Below, in pieces: positions 33,584-47,895 of a stretch of DNA of 64,000 bases. A model generated the notes under the pieces. The model was not told where the DNA came from. It saw only the letters and a program-made list of their open reading frames with translations, and searched no databases. Each line of letters starts with the position of its first letter. The first letter of the stretch is position 1. This stretch comes from Pseudomarimonas salicorniae. GTDB lineage: Bacteria > Pseudomonadota > Gammaproteobacteria > Xanthomonadales > Xanthomonadaceae. The stretch spans positions 156,317 to 220,316 of the forward strand of contig NZ_JALNMH010000011.1 in NCBI RefSeq assembly GCF_023156535.1. The letters are read 5' to 3'. The translations under genes were made by a program, and so were the position numbers.

Positions 33584-36500
33584 ATGTCGATCCATGTCGC
33601 ATTGAAGCACCTCACCACCTATCGTTACGACCGCGCGATCACCGTGGGGCCGCAGACCGTACGCCTGCGCCCGGCGCCGCACTGCCGGACGCGGATCCTT
33701 TCGTATTCGCTGAAGATCCTGCCGGAGGGGCACTTCCTGAACTGGCAGCAGGACCCCCAGTCAAACTACCTGGCGCGGCTGGTGTTTCCCGAGCCGACCC
33801 GCGAGTTGCGGATCGAGGTGGATCTGGTTGCCGAGATGTCGGTGCTCAATCCCTTCGACTTCTTCCTCGAACCGCGGGCCGAGCAGTTTCCGTTTCCCTA
33901 CGCCGAGGAACTGGAAGAGGAGCTCAGGCCCTTCCTCAAGGCGGCTCCGCTGACCCCGCGCCTCCGCGAGTACCTCGACGGCATTCCGCGCAAGGCCGAG
34001 CGCACCATCGACTTCCTGGTCGGTCTTAACCAGAAGATCAGCGAGGACGTGCGCTATCTGATCCGGATGGAGCCTGGCGTGCAGACGCCCGAGGAGACGC
34101 TCGAGAGCGGCGCGGGGTCCTGCCGGGACTCGACCTGGCTGCTGGTCCAGCTGTTCCGCCATCTCGGTGTCGCGGCCCGGTTCGCCTCCGGCTACCTGAT
34201 CCAGCTGGTGGCCGACGAGAAGTCCCTGGATGGCCCGAGCGGTCCGGAAACCGACTTCACCGACCTCCACGCCTGGTGCGAGGTCTACCTGCCCGGCGCG
34301 GGCTGGATCGGGCTGGACCCCACCTCCGGACTGCTGGCCGGCGAGGGGCATATCCCGCTTGCCTGCACCCCGGAGCCTGCCTCGGCGGCGCCCATCAGCG
34401 GCGGGCACGAGAGGTGCGAGGTGGAGTTCGACCACGCCATGGCGGTGGAACGCATCGCCCAGGCGCCTCGCGCCGCCCGGCCCTATACCGACGAAGCGTG
34501 GGAGGAGATCGAATCGCTCGGTCACAGGATCGATGCGCGGCTGAAGGAAATGGACGTGCGGCTCACCATGGGGGGCGAGCCGACCTTTGTGGCCATCGAT
34601 GACCCCGATGGCGCGGAGTGGAACACCGAGGCGCTGGGGCCGACCAAGCGCGAACGGGCGGGCGATCTGTACTGGCAGCTCAAGGAGCGCTACGCCCCGA
34701 AGGGCCTGGCCCATTTCGGCCAGGGCAAGTGGTACCCCGGCGAACAGCTTCCCCGTTGGTCGCTGGCCTGCTTCTGGCGCACTGATGGCGAGCCGATCTG
34801 GAACGATGCGCGCTGGCTGGCGAACGAGCGTGACGACCACGGTGCCGATGCCGACCTGGCCGCGCGCTTCCTCGAGGCGCTCGCGAAACGCCTGGGAGTC
34901 GACGGATCGCTGGCGATACCCGCCTGCGAGGACCACTTCTACTACCTGTGGCGCGAGCGCTGCCTGCCGGCAAACGTCGAGCCCTCGGACCCGCGCCTGA
35001 CCGATCCGCTGGAGCGGGCCCGCCTGATGAAGGTCTTTGACCAGGGGCTTGGCCAGGTGGTGGGTCACGTGTTGCCGCTGGCCCATTCGGACGGGGCCTG
35101 GCGCAGCGGAGCCTGGTACCTGCGGAGCGGCGCCTGCCTGCTGCTTCCCGGCGATTCGCCCATCGGCTATCGGCTGCCACTCGACTCGCAGCCCTGGGTG
35201 GCGCCCAACGACTACCCCTGGATCCACCCGCGCGATCCCGCCGCCCCGCCATCGCCGCTGCCTCCGCACGCCCGCCTGCGTGCGCCGGAACGGGCGGCCG
35301 TCGCAGAAGAGGCCGGGCGCGACGGGCACAGCGATGCCGCACCGACGACGGCGGGGCCGGGCGCCGGCACTGCCGGCACCGACGGGCAGGGCGGCGAAGC
35401 GGCGGGCCTGGTGCGCACGGCCCTGTGCGTCGAGCCGCGCAACGGGCGCCTCTACCTGTTCATGCCCCCGCTGTCGGAGCTGGCCGCCTACCTCGAGCTG
35501 GTTTCGGCCATCGAGGCGACCGCGGCCGAGCTCGCCCACCCGGTCGTCATCGAGGGTTACGAACCGCCCCGCGACGAGCGCCTGCAGAATTTCCGCATCA
35601 CCCCCGACCCGGGTGTGGTCGAGGTCAACGTCCAGCCTTCCTCGAGCTGGGCTGAGCTGGTTGATCGCACGACGCACCTCTATGCCGCGGCGCGCTCATC
35701 CCTCCTCACCGCAGAGAAGTTCATGGTCGACGGCCGGCATACCGGCACCGGCGGTGGCAATCACCTCGTGCTGGGCGGGGCGACGCCGCTTGATTCGCCG
35801 TTCCTGCGCCGGCCGGACCTCCTGCAGTCGCTGATCGCGTACTGGCACAACCACCCCTCGCTGTCCTACCTGTTCTCGGGATTGTTCGTAGGGCCCACCT
35901 CGCAGGCGCCGCGCATCGACGAGGCGCGCAATGACGCGCTCTACGAGCTGGAGATCGCCTTCCAGCAGATGCCGCAGCCCGGCGCCGATCCAGAGCCCTG
36001 GCTGGTCGACCGGCTGCTGCGCAACCTGCTGATCGACGTGAGTGGCAACACCCATCGCGCCGAGTTCTGCATCGACAAGCTGTACTCGCCGGACGGCCCC
36101 ACCGGCCGCCTGGGACTGCTCGAGCTGCGCGCTTTCGAAATGCCGCCGCATGCGCGGATGAGCCTGGCCCAGCAGCTCCTGCTGCGGGCCCTGGTTGCCC
36201 GGTTCTGGGAGCATCCCTACCGGCCTGCGCGGCTGACCCGATGGGGCAGCGAACTGCACGACCGGTTCATGCTGCCCTACTTCATCGAGCGGGATCTGGA
36301 CGAGGTGATCGGCGAGACCCGCGACGCCGGCTACCCGCTGCGCGCGGAGTGGTTCGCCCCTCACCTGGAGTTCCGCTTCCCGCGGGTCGGCGACTACGCG
36401 CTGGCGGGCATCGAGCTGGAGCTGCGCCACGCGCTCGAGCCCTGGCATGTGATGGGTGAGGAGGGCGCTGCCGGGGGCGCGGTGCGCTACGTCGATTCGT

Positions 36501-36934
36501 CGGTCGAGCGACTGCAGGCGAAGCTGACCGGACTGCCGCCCGATCGATACCTGCTCACCTGCAACGGCCGGCCCATGCCGCTGCGGCCCACCGGCCAGGT
36601 CGGCGAGTTCGTCGCCGGCGTGCGCTACCGCGCCTGGCAGCCAACCCTCGCCCTGCATCCCAACATCCCTCCGCATGCCCCGCTGACCTTCGACATTGTC
36701 GATACCTGGTCACAGCGCTCGCTGGGGGGCTGCCAGTACCACGTCGCTCATCCGGGTGGACGCAACTACACCGGGTTTCCGGTCAACGCGTTCGAGGCGG
36801 AGAGCCGGCGGCTGGCGCGCTTCTTCCGCATCGGCCACAGCAGCGGCCGCATCGCCGTCACCGCCGACGCGCAGGCCAGTCCAGAATTCCCGTTCACGCT
36901 CGACCTGCGCAGGTCATCGGAGTCGGCGTCGTAG
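33584..36934 (+). CDS. Transglutaminase-like protein fused to DUF2126
   Basis: The 1116-residue protein opens with a transglutaminase-like domain (about 1-290). Its catalytic triad is visible: GAGSCRDSTWLLVQLFRHLG (Cys about 181), TDLHAWCEVYLPG (His about 228) and DPTSG (Asp). The remaining ~800 residues are DUF2126, beginning DVRLTMGGEPTFVAIDD. They include GPTKRERAGDLYWQLKERY, TGTGGGNHLVLGG and HRAEFCIDKLYSP, with a short low-complexity Pro/Ala linker near residue 565-605. The family occurs with ATP-grasp/alpha-E genes and has been predicted to take part in peptide or amide bond formation. It is the first gene of the four-gene cluster. Confidence 0.92.
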   Translation: MSIHVALKHLTTYRYDRAITVGPQTVRLRPAPHCRTRILSYSLKILPEGHFLNWQQDPQSNYLARLVFPEPTRELRIEVDLVAEMSVLNPFDFFLEPRAEQFPFPYAEELEEELRPFLKAAPLTPRLREYLDGIPRKAERTIDFLVGLNQKISEDVRYLIRMEPGVQTPEETLESGAGSCRDSTWLLVQLFRHLGVAARFASGYLIQLVADEKSLDGPSGPETDFTDLHAWCEVYLPGAGWIGLDPTSGLLAGEGHIPLACTPEPASAAPISGGHERCEVEFDHAMAVERIAQAPRAARPYTDEAWEEIESLGHRIDARLKEMDVRLTMGGEPTFVAIDDPDGAEWNTEALGPTKRERAGDLYWQLKERYAPKGLAHFGQGKWYPGEQLPRWSLACFWRTDGEPIWNDARWLANERDDHGADADLAARFLEALAKRLGVDGSLAIPACEDHFYYLWRERCLPANVEPSDPRLTDPLERARLMKVFDQGLGQVVGHVLPLAHSDGAWRSGAWYLRSGACLLLPGDSPIGYRLPLDSQPWVAPNDYPWIHPRDPAAPPSPLPPHARLRAPERAAVAEEAGRDGHSDAAPTTAGPGAGTAGTDGQGGEAAGLVRTALCVEPRNGRLYLFMPPLSELAAYLELVSAIEATAAELAHPVVIEGYEPPRDERLQNFRITPDPGVVEVNVQPSSSWAELVDRTTHLYAAARSSLLTAEKFMVDGRHTGTGGGNHLVLGGATPLDSPFLRRPDLLQSLIAYWHNHPSLSYLFSGLFVGPTSQAPRIDEARNDALYELEIAFQQMPQPGADPEPWLVDRLLRNLLIDVSGNTHRAEFCIDKLYSPDGPTGRLGLLELRAFEMPPHARMSLAQQLLLRALVARFWEHPYRPARLTRWGSELHDRFMLPYFIERDLDEVIGETRDAGYPLRAEWFAPHLEFRFPRVGDYALAGIELELRHALEPWHVMGEEGAAGGAVRYVDSSVERLQAKLTGLPPDRYLLTCNGRPMPLRPTGQVGEFVAGVRYRAWQPTLALHPNIPPHAPLTFDIVDTWSQRSLGGCQYHVAHPGGRNYTGFPVNAFEAESRRLARFFRIGHSSGRIAVTADAQASPEFPFTLDLRRSSESAS

Positions 36935-36952
36935 CAAGTGGCGATTGAGCAT

Positions 36953-36990
36953 CCATAGGGTGCGGCTCGCCGCACCGCGCGTAGCGTTCA
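36953..36990. repeat. R3-type repeat fragment next to composite module C
   Basis: CCATAGGGTGCGGCTCGCCG starts at 36953 and matches the R3 palindrome ends at 21866, 53063 and 63786, but the second arm is degenerate. It lies just left of module C in the order expected for an inverted copy of modules B and D. Confidence 0.6.
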
Positions 36991-37019
36991 ATCGCCCGAA
37001 CCGGCTGAGCAATGCGAAG

Positions 37020-37327
37020 AAGGGGCGCGAAGTTCGCATTCGCCACGGTTCATCAAATGGGCCGATATTCTGTGGGAGTGCCCTTGGGCGCGACCGCGGA
37101 GTTCCGCTCTGGCCGCGGTCTGTGGTGAATCCGTAGCGCTGCGGTCGCGCCCGAGGGCACTCCCACAATTTGACTGCGGCAAGGCCTGCTTTGCAGCGCA
37201 AACCGGACCTGGCAGCGACGTTGCGTGTAGGAGCCAGCTTGCTGGCGATCGTTCCGTCCGGGGCGCCTATCGCCAGCAAGCTGGCTCCTACAGCGGGGCC
37301 GGGGCGAATGCGAACTTCGCGCCCCTT
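37020..37327. mobile_element. Composite REP module C (R2-R1) with perfect 25-bp terminal inverted repeats
   Basis: The segment 37020-37044, starting AAGGGGCGCGAAGTTCGCAT, is exactly repeated in inverse at 37303-37327. Inside, R2 spans 37072-37165 and R1 spans 37227-37291, the reverse order of modules B and D. The unit lies in the 600-bp gap 36935-37534 between the DUF2126 and peptidase genes, so it interrupts the cluster. No gene is credible inside; open frames crossing it are shadows. Confidence 0.75.
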
Positions 37328-37534
37328 GTGGACACCAACCAAGCCTGTCCGGATCGACATCTCGCGTACCTGTCGACGACTACGGCGCATCGTCATGGGT
37401 GGCGCTCCCTCCCGTTGCGAGGAACCGGGGCACCCATCCGGCGGGATGCGCCGGGGCGGCATCGCGCCCATGTTCAGCGCCCGGTCCCGTTCACGCGGTA
37501 CCTTGCGTCGTATTGCCAGAACGAGCTGAAGCCG

Positions 37535-38608
37535 ATGAGAGTTTTTCGCTGCGAGAGTTGTGGGGCGCTGACCTATCTGAGCAGCAGCGCCTGCGTGCAG
37601 TGCCAGGCCGAGCTGGGCTTTCTTGCGGAGGAGCGCTGCCAGGGCACGTTCTGGCTGCAGTCTGACGGCCGGCTGCTGCGTCATGGCCGCGGCGATGAGG
37701 CCTGGCGTCGCTGCGCCAACTTCCAGACCGCCTGCGCCTGCAACTGGATGCTGCGCGAGGACGACCCGAACACGATCTGTCTGTGCTGTCGGCTCACCGT
37801 CTCGCTGCCCGACCAGTCGCTGCCCGAGAACCAGGCCGCCTGGCGTGACCTCGAGGCCGCCAAGCGCAGCTGGATGTCGAATGTCCTCGATCTTTACCTG
37901 CCGGTGCGCCCGCGCAGCGAGGACCCCGAGCGCGGGCTGGCCTTCCACTTCCTGCGCCAGCTCGACGCCGACCGCCCGGTGCTGACCGGCCACGCCTCGG
38001 GCGAGATCACCATCAATGCCATCGAATCCGACCCGGTCGAGCGCGAGCGCAGCAAGATCAATCTGCGCGAGCCCTACCGGACCCTGCTCGGCCACGTCCG
38101 CCACGAGTCGGGGCACTACTACTGGGACCTGCTGATCAAGGACTCGCCCCTGCTGGAGCCGTTCCGCGCGCTGTTCGGCGATGAGCGCGAGGACTACTCG
38201 GCCGCGCTGCAGCGCCACTACGACAACGGGCCGCCGGCGGACTGGCAGTCGGCCTACGTCAGCGGCTACGCCACCATGCATCCCTGGGAGGACTGGGCCG
38301 AGACCTGGGCTCACTACCTGCACATGGTCGACCTGATCCAGACCGCCCGCGCCTGGCAGCTGGAGGTGGGGGCCTTCGACGACTCGCGGATGCTCGCGCT
38401 GCTGCCGGAGTCGTCCTCGCTGACGCCGGAGTTCATCGACCTGCTCAAGCGCTGGACGCCGCTCACCCTGGTCGCCAACAGCCTCAACCGCAGCCTGGGG
38501 CAGGGCGATGCGTACCCGTTTGCCCTGCCGTACACGGCGCTGCGCAAGATCCAGTTCGTCCACGACGTCGTCAAGCCGTTCCACCCCCAGGGCGGTTTTC
38601 TGCACTGA
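37535..38608 (+). CDS. Zinc-ribbon putative metallopeptidase (COG4307-like)
   Basis: ATG 37535 starts the 357-residue product; the upstream open frame runs into the repeat module. An N-terminal zinc ribbon uses CESCG and CVQCQ, and further Cys pairs occur at CACNW and CLCC. The catalytic-type motif VRHESGHYYWDLLI (HExxH) lies near residue 190, with a downstream EDWAETWAHYLHM that may give the third ligand. This matches the putative zinc-binding peptidase family found beside alpha-E/transglutaminase genes. It is cytoplasmic. The role may be processing of the product made by the neighbouring ligase. Confidence 0.88.
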   Translation: MRVFRCESCGALTYLSSSACVQCQAELGFLAEERCQGTFWLQSDGRLLRHGRGDEAWRRCANFQTACACNWMLREDDPNTICLCCRLTVSLPDQSLPENQAAWRDLEAAKRSWMSNVLDLYLPVRPRSEDPERGLAFHFLRQLDADRPVLTGHASGEITINAIESDPVERERSKINLREPYRTLLGHVRHESGHYYWDLLIKDSPLLEPFRALFGDEREDYSAALQRHYDNGPPADWQSAYVSGYATMHPWEDWAETWAHYLHMVDLIQTARAWQLEVGAFDDSRMLALLPESSSLTPEFIDLLKRWTPLTLVANSLNRSLGQGDAYPFALPYTALRKIQFVHDVVKPFHPQGGFLH

Positions 38609-38717
38609 GTCCGGAGGTCCCTTGGCGTTTTTCCCCGGCCTTGGGGAAATACCCGCGCGGGCTGGATAAGCGGGGCGGCTGGGCACACACTGCGGCTGGG
38701 TTCCCGCTCCGGACGTC

Positions 38718-41183
38718 ATGCATCCCTTGCTCGCGCGCTACCGCCCAGCCCGTGATCGCTACGATGAGCTCTGCCTCGATGAAGGGGGGCGGCCCCGCGC
38801 GCACTGGCAATCGCTGATCCGCCGGCTGCAGCAGATCCCGCCCGAGGGCCTGCGCGAGCGCTGCGAGTTCGTCGCCCGGCAGATCCAGGAAAACGGCGTC
38901 ACCTACAACGTCTATGCCGACCCCAAGGGCGACGCCCGCCCCTGGGACCTCGACATGCTGCCGCAGCTGATCACGTCCGAGGAGTGGGCGCCGCTGGCTG
39001 CCGGGATCGCCCAGCGTGCGGGGCTGCTGGAGCGCGTCCTGGCCGACCTGTACGGCGAGCAGACGCTTCTCTCGGGAGGGCTGCTGCCGCCCGATCTGGT
39101 CTTCGGCCACGGCAACTTCCTCTGGCCGGCGCAGGGTGTGCGCCCCCGCGGCGATGCCTGGCTGCACGTCTACGCCGCCGACCTCGCCCGCGCCCCGGAT
39201 GGCCGCTGGTGGGTGCTGGCCGATCGCACGCAGACGCCTTCCGGCGCCGGCTACGCGCTGGAGAACCGGCACATCGTCGGTCGCGCCTTTCCCGAACTGT
39301 TCCGCGAGCTGGGCATCCGCCGCCTCGACGGCTTCTTCGACGCCCTGCACGAGAGCCTGCTGCAGCGCTGCGAGGACGACGGCGAGCCGCCGCTCATCGT
39401 GCTGCTGACGCCGGGCCGCTTCAACGAAACCTACTTCGAACACGTCTTCCTGGCCCGTCAGCTCGGCTTTCCCCTGGTCGAGGGGCAGGACCTGACCGTC
39501 CGCGACGCGACGGTCTACCTGAAGACGCTCGGCGGCCTGCAGCGCGTGCACGCCATCCTGCGCCGGCTCGACGACGACTGGTGCGATCCGCTCGAGCTAC
39601 GGGCCGACTCGGCGCTCGGCGTGCCCGGCCTGCTCGACGCGGTGCGCGCGCAACGGGTGGTGGTGGCCAACGCGCTTGGCTCGGGCGTGCTGGAGTCGCC
39701 GGGCCTGATGGGCTTCCTGCCGGCGATCGCCGAGAAGTGGCTGGGCGAGCCGCTGTCCCTGCCTTCGGTGGCCACCTGGTGGTGCGGCGAGGAGGCCACG
39801 TTGCGCGATGCCCTGCGCAAGCTGCCGCAGCTGGTGATCAAGGGCGCCTATCCCTCGCAGGGCTTCGAGCCGGTCTACGGCGCCGATCTGGATCGCGCCG
39901 GCCTGCGCGCGCTGCGTGCGCGGCTGCGCCGCCGGCCGGGTGCCTACGTGGCCCAGGAGCAGGTCCATCTGTCGCAGGCGCCGGTCTGGCCGGGAGACGG
40001 CAGCGATGCCCTGGTCGCCCGCGCGGTCACCATGCGCGTCTACGCGGTGGCCACGTCGGAAGGCTTCCAGGTGATGCCCGGCGGCCTGACCCGTGTCGCC
40101 CAGCCGGGCGGTGCCGAAGTGGTCTCGATGCAGCGCGGCGGCAGCAGCAAGGACACCTGGGTGTTTGCCGACGCACCGCAGCGCGCCGCGCCCAGCCTGC
40201 GGCGAATCGACAGCGTGGTACGTCGCGACCCGCACCTGCTCTCGCGTACCGTCGAGAACCTGTTCTGGCTCGGCCGCTACGCCGAGCGCTGCGACGTCCA
40301 TGCGCGCCTGCTGCGCAGCCTGCTCAATCGCATCGATGACGACCTCGATCCGCAGGTCTTCGAGATGGGGCTGGGCCTTGCCCGGCAGCTCGGCCGGGTG
40401 CCCACTGGCGGCGCCGACGCCGCCGACCTGCTGCGGGCGATCGCCGACGTCGATTGGGAGAACAGCCTGCATGTCAACCTGCGCCGCCTGTGCTGGTCGG
40501 CGTCCGAGGTGCGCGCGCGGCTGTCGATGGAGAACTGGCGCACGGTGATGGAGATCCAGCGCGATGCGGCCTCATTGGGCGCCGCGGGTTTCGGCGAGGG
40601 CAGGGCATCGGCCTTCCTAAATCGCCTGCTCACCGCCCTTTCGGCGCTGAGCGGCTTCGCGCTGGATGACATGACCCGCGATGACAGCTGGCGCTTCCTG
40701 ATGGTCGGGCGCAGCCTGGAGCGCCTGCAGGCGCAGATCGCCCAGGTCCTGCCCCTGCTCGAAGGGCCGCCCCGCGACGCCGCTGCGCTGGGCTGGTGGC
40801 TGGAGCTGGGCAACGTCACCATCACCTATCGTTCCCGCTACCTGGCCTCGCCGCAGCTGATGCCGGTCCTCGACCTGCTCCTGCTCGACGAGGACAATCC
40901 GCACGCCATGCTGTTCCAGCTCGAGCGACTGACCGCAACGCTGGCGCAGATCGGCTTCTCGGCCGCTCCCGAGGGCGCCATCGAAGGCCTGGAAGGCACG
41001 CGCGAGCGACTGCGCAGCTTCGAGGTCAGCGGCCTGCTGGCGGGCCCCGGAAGCGAGCCGGCGCGCGAGCTGTCGGTGCTGCTGGGCGCGCTGTCCACTG
41101 CCCTGCACGTGCTTTCCGAGCGCCTGGTCGCGCGCTACTTCGCCCAGGTCGACGACCACAGCCAGATGACCTGGTCGACATGA
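38718..41183 (+). CDS. Circularly permuted ATP-grasp protein fused to alpha-E domain
   Basis: The 821-residue protein joins two families that are often separate genes. Residues 1-~480 are the circularly permuted ATP-grasp protein (COG2308), with ITSEEWAPLAAGIAQRAGLL, DLVFGHGNFLWPAQGV, YALENRHIVGRAFPE, LPQLVIKGAYPSQGFEPVYG, and VSMQRGGSSKDTWVFA. Residues ~505-821 are the alpha-E domain (COG2307), starting LLSRTVENLFWLGRYAERCD. ATP-grasp enzymes ligate a carboxylate to an amine, and the alpha-E helical domain is a proposed partner. The fusion supports physical interaction. The last four bases overlap the second transglutaminase gene. Confidence 0.92.
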   Translation: MHPLLARYRPARDRYDELCLDEGGRPRAHWQSLIRRLQQIPPEGLRERCEFVARQIQENGVTYNVYADPKGDARPWDLDMLPQLITSEEWAPLAAGIAQRAGLLERVLADLYGEQTLLSGGLLPPDLVFGHGNFLWPAQGVRPRGDAWLHVYAADLARAPDGRWWVLADRTQTPSGAGYALENRHIVGRAFPELFRELGIRRLDGFFDALHESLLQRCEDDGEPPLIVLLTPGRFNETYFEHVFLARQLGFPLVEGQDLTVRDATVYLKTLGGLQRVHAILRRLDDDWCDPLELRADSALGVPGLLDAVRAQRVVVANALGSGVLESPGLMGFLPAIAEKWLGEPLSLPSVATWWCGEEATLRDALRKLPQLVIKGAYPSQGFEPVYGADLDRAGLRALRARLRRRPGAYVAQEQVHLSQAPVWPGDGSDALVARAVTMRVYAVATSEGFQVMPGGLTRVAQPGGAEVVSMQRGGSSKDTWVFADAPQRAAPSLRRIDSVVRRDPHLLSRTVENLFWLGRYAERCDVHARLLRSLLNRIDDDLDPQVFEMGLGLARQLGRVPTGGADAADLLRAIADVDWENSLHVNLRRLCWSASEVRARLSMENWRTVMEIQRDAASLGAAGFGEGRASAFLNRLLTALSALSGFALDDMTRDDSWRFLMVGRSLERLQAQIAQVLPLLEGPPRDAAALGWWLELGNVTITYRSRYLASPQLMPVLDLLLLDEDNPHAMLFQLERLTATLAQIGFSAAPEGAIEGLEGTRERLRSFEVSGLLAGPGSEPARELSVLLGALSTALHVLSERLVARYFAQVDDHSQMTWST

Positions 41184-42109
41184 GCGCCTTGCCCTCGATC
41201 CGCGCCCAGCGCTATCGCGTGCTGCACGACACCCACTACGACTACGCAGCGCCGGTGTCGCTGTCCGAGCAGCTGCTGCATCTGGCGCCGCGGCCGCTGC
41301 CGAGGCAGCGGGTGATCGACTGGTCACTGGACTGCGATCCCGAGCCCGGTCGCCAGGAGCAGGCCCTCGATGCCTTCGGCAATCCGGTGGTGCGCCTGCA
41401 GTTCGACCGCCCGCATGCCGCGCTCTCGGTGCGCATGGCCATGCAGGTGTCGATCACGCCGCGGGCGCCGGTGAACGTCGAGGACTCGCCGCCCTGGGAA
41501 GAGGCCTGCAGCCTGTACCGCTACCACGCCGGATTCGTCCCCGACGCCGCCGTGCTGGAGGCCAGCCGGTTCCGCTTCCAGTCGCCCTACGTGCCGGTGA
41601 AGCAGGCCTTCGGCCAGTTCGCCGCCGACTGCTTTCCGCGCGGCCGTCCGCTGCTGGCCGCAGCCGAGGCGCTGATGGCGAATATCCACGAGCAGTTCGA
41701 GTTCGACAGCCGGGCGACCCAGGTCGCCACGCCCCTGGCCCAGGTGCTGGAAGAACGTCGCGGCGTCTGCCAGGACTTCGCCCACCTGATGATCGCCTGC
41801 CTGCGCGCGCTGGGCCTGCCGGCGCGCTACGTCAGCGGCTACCTGCTCACCCATCCGCCGCCGGGCAAACCGCGCCTGGTAGGCGCCGACGCCTCGCACG
41901 CATGGGTCTCCCTGCGCTGCCCGAAGCAGGGCTGGATCGACTTCGACCCCACCAACCACGTCATCCCCGACACCGAGCACATCGTCCTCGGCTGGGGCCG
42001 CGACTTCGGCGACGTCTCACCCCAGCGCGGGGTAATTCTGGGCGGCGGCGCGCATCTGCCGCGAGTGGCTGTGACGGTGGAGCCGGTAGCCGAGGCCGCG
42101 CCGGTCTAA
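41180..42109 (+). CDS. Transglutaminase-like cysteine protein of the ATP-grasp/alpha-E cluster
   Basis: ATG 41180 overlaps the previous stop (ATGA), so translation is coupled; the product is 309 residues. The N-terminal region (RYRVLHDTHYDYAAPVSLSE) is the usual bacterial transglutaminase N-domain. The triad is in RRGVCQDFAHLMIACLRALG (Cys about 196), GADASHAWVSLRCP (His about 239) and WIDFDPTNHV (Asp about 255). Such proteins are likely peptidases or amide-forming enzymes. The gene ends the cluster that starts with the transglutaminase-DUF2126 gene. Confidence 0.92.
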   Translation: MSALPSIRAQRYRVLHDTHYDYAAPVSLSEQLLHLAPRPLPRQRVIDWSLDCDPEPGRQEQALDAFGNPVVRLQFDRPHAALSVRMAMQVSITPRAPVNVEDSPPWEEACSLYRYHAGFVPDAAVLEASRFRFQSPYVPVKQAFGQFAADCFPRGRPLLAAAEALMANIHEQFEFDSRATQVATPLAQVLEERRGVCQDFAHLMIACLRALGLPARYVSGYLLTHPPPGKPRLVGADASHAWVSLRCPKQGWIDFDPTNHVIPDTEHIVLGWGRDFGDVSPQRGVILGGGAHLPRVAVTVEPVAEAAPV

Positions 42110-42142
42110 GCCGGACGAACAGACTCTACTCACGGCAGGCCC

Positions 42143-42244
42143 GGGGCCGCACTGGCCCCGCTTGGGAGATGCGCTTGCTCGCTTCTTGTGCCGCCGGCAG
42201 AGCAGGCACCTGCTGCGCGTCTCCGCTTGTGAGCGGAGACGCGC
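42143..42244. terminator. Probable bidirectional terminator region with two hairpins
   Basis: GGGGCC (42143-42148) pairs with GGCCCC (42154-42159). A 13-bp perfect stem (42215-42227 with 42232-42244, GCGCGTCTCCGCT) closes a four-base loop. Both lie in the 166-bp gap between two convergent genes. No T-tract follows, so Rho-independent termination is uncertain, but the stem could block read-through and stabilise 3' ends. Confidence 0.5.
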
Positions 42245-42275
42245 AGGGCTGTGGTCAGTCTGGGAAGGGAAGGTT

Positions 42276-47609
<5,334 letters not shown>

Positions 47610-47720
47610 CGAGACCTTCCATGCGGGCGACGTGCCTCGCACTCTAGGGGAAGTCGGCGCCAGAACGCGATAGATACTGCGTGCCGCTGGCGACGTTCGG
47701 CATGCTGGTGTCGGATTCCT

Positions 47721-47739
47721 CGACGTGCTTCACACGTCG
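47721..47739. promoter_or_regulatory. Inverted repeat CGACGTG-N5-CACGTCG between divergent genes
   Basis: A perfect 7-bp inverted repeat with a five-base spacer lies in the 286-bp gap between the giant secreted protein and the divergent helical protein. The spacing would suit a dimeric regulator on both promoters. No clear promoter boxes or further genes are visible in this gap. Confidence 0.3.
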
Positions 47740-47895
47740 TCCGCTGCAGCGCAGCAATCCTGATGGGGGTGGGGCGATTTCCTGCTGCCGCGCTGTGCGG
47801 ACTGTGCGATTCGGTGAATCGTTCAGCGAGACACTGGACACACTCCGGCCAACCGCTGCAGGCTCGCGGGATTCGAATGCGGTGGGAGACGCGGT

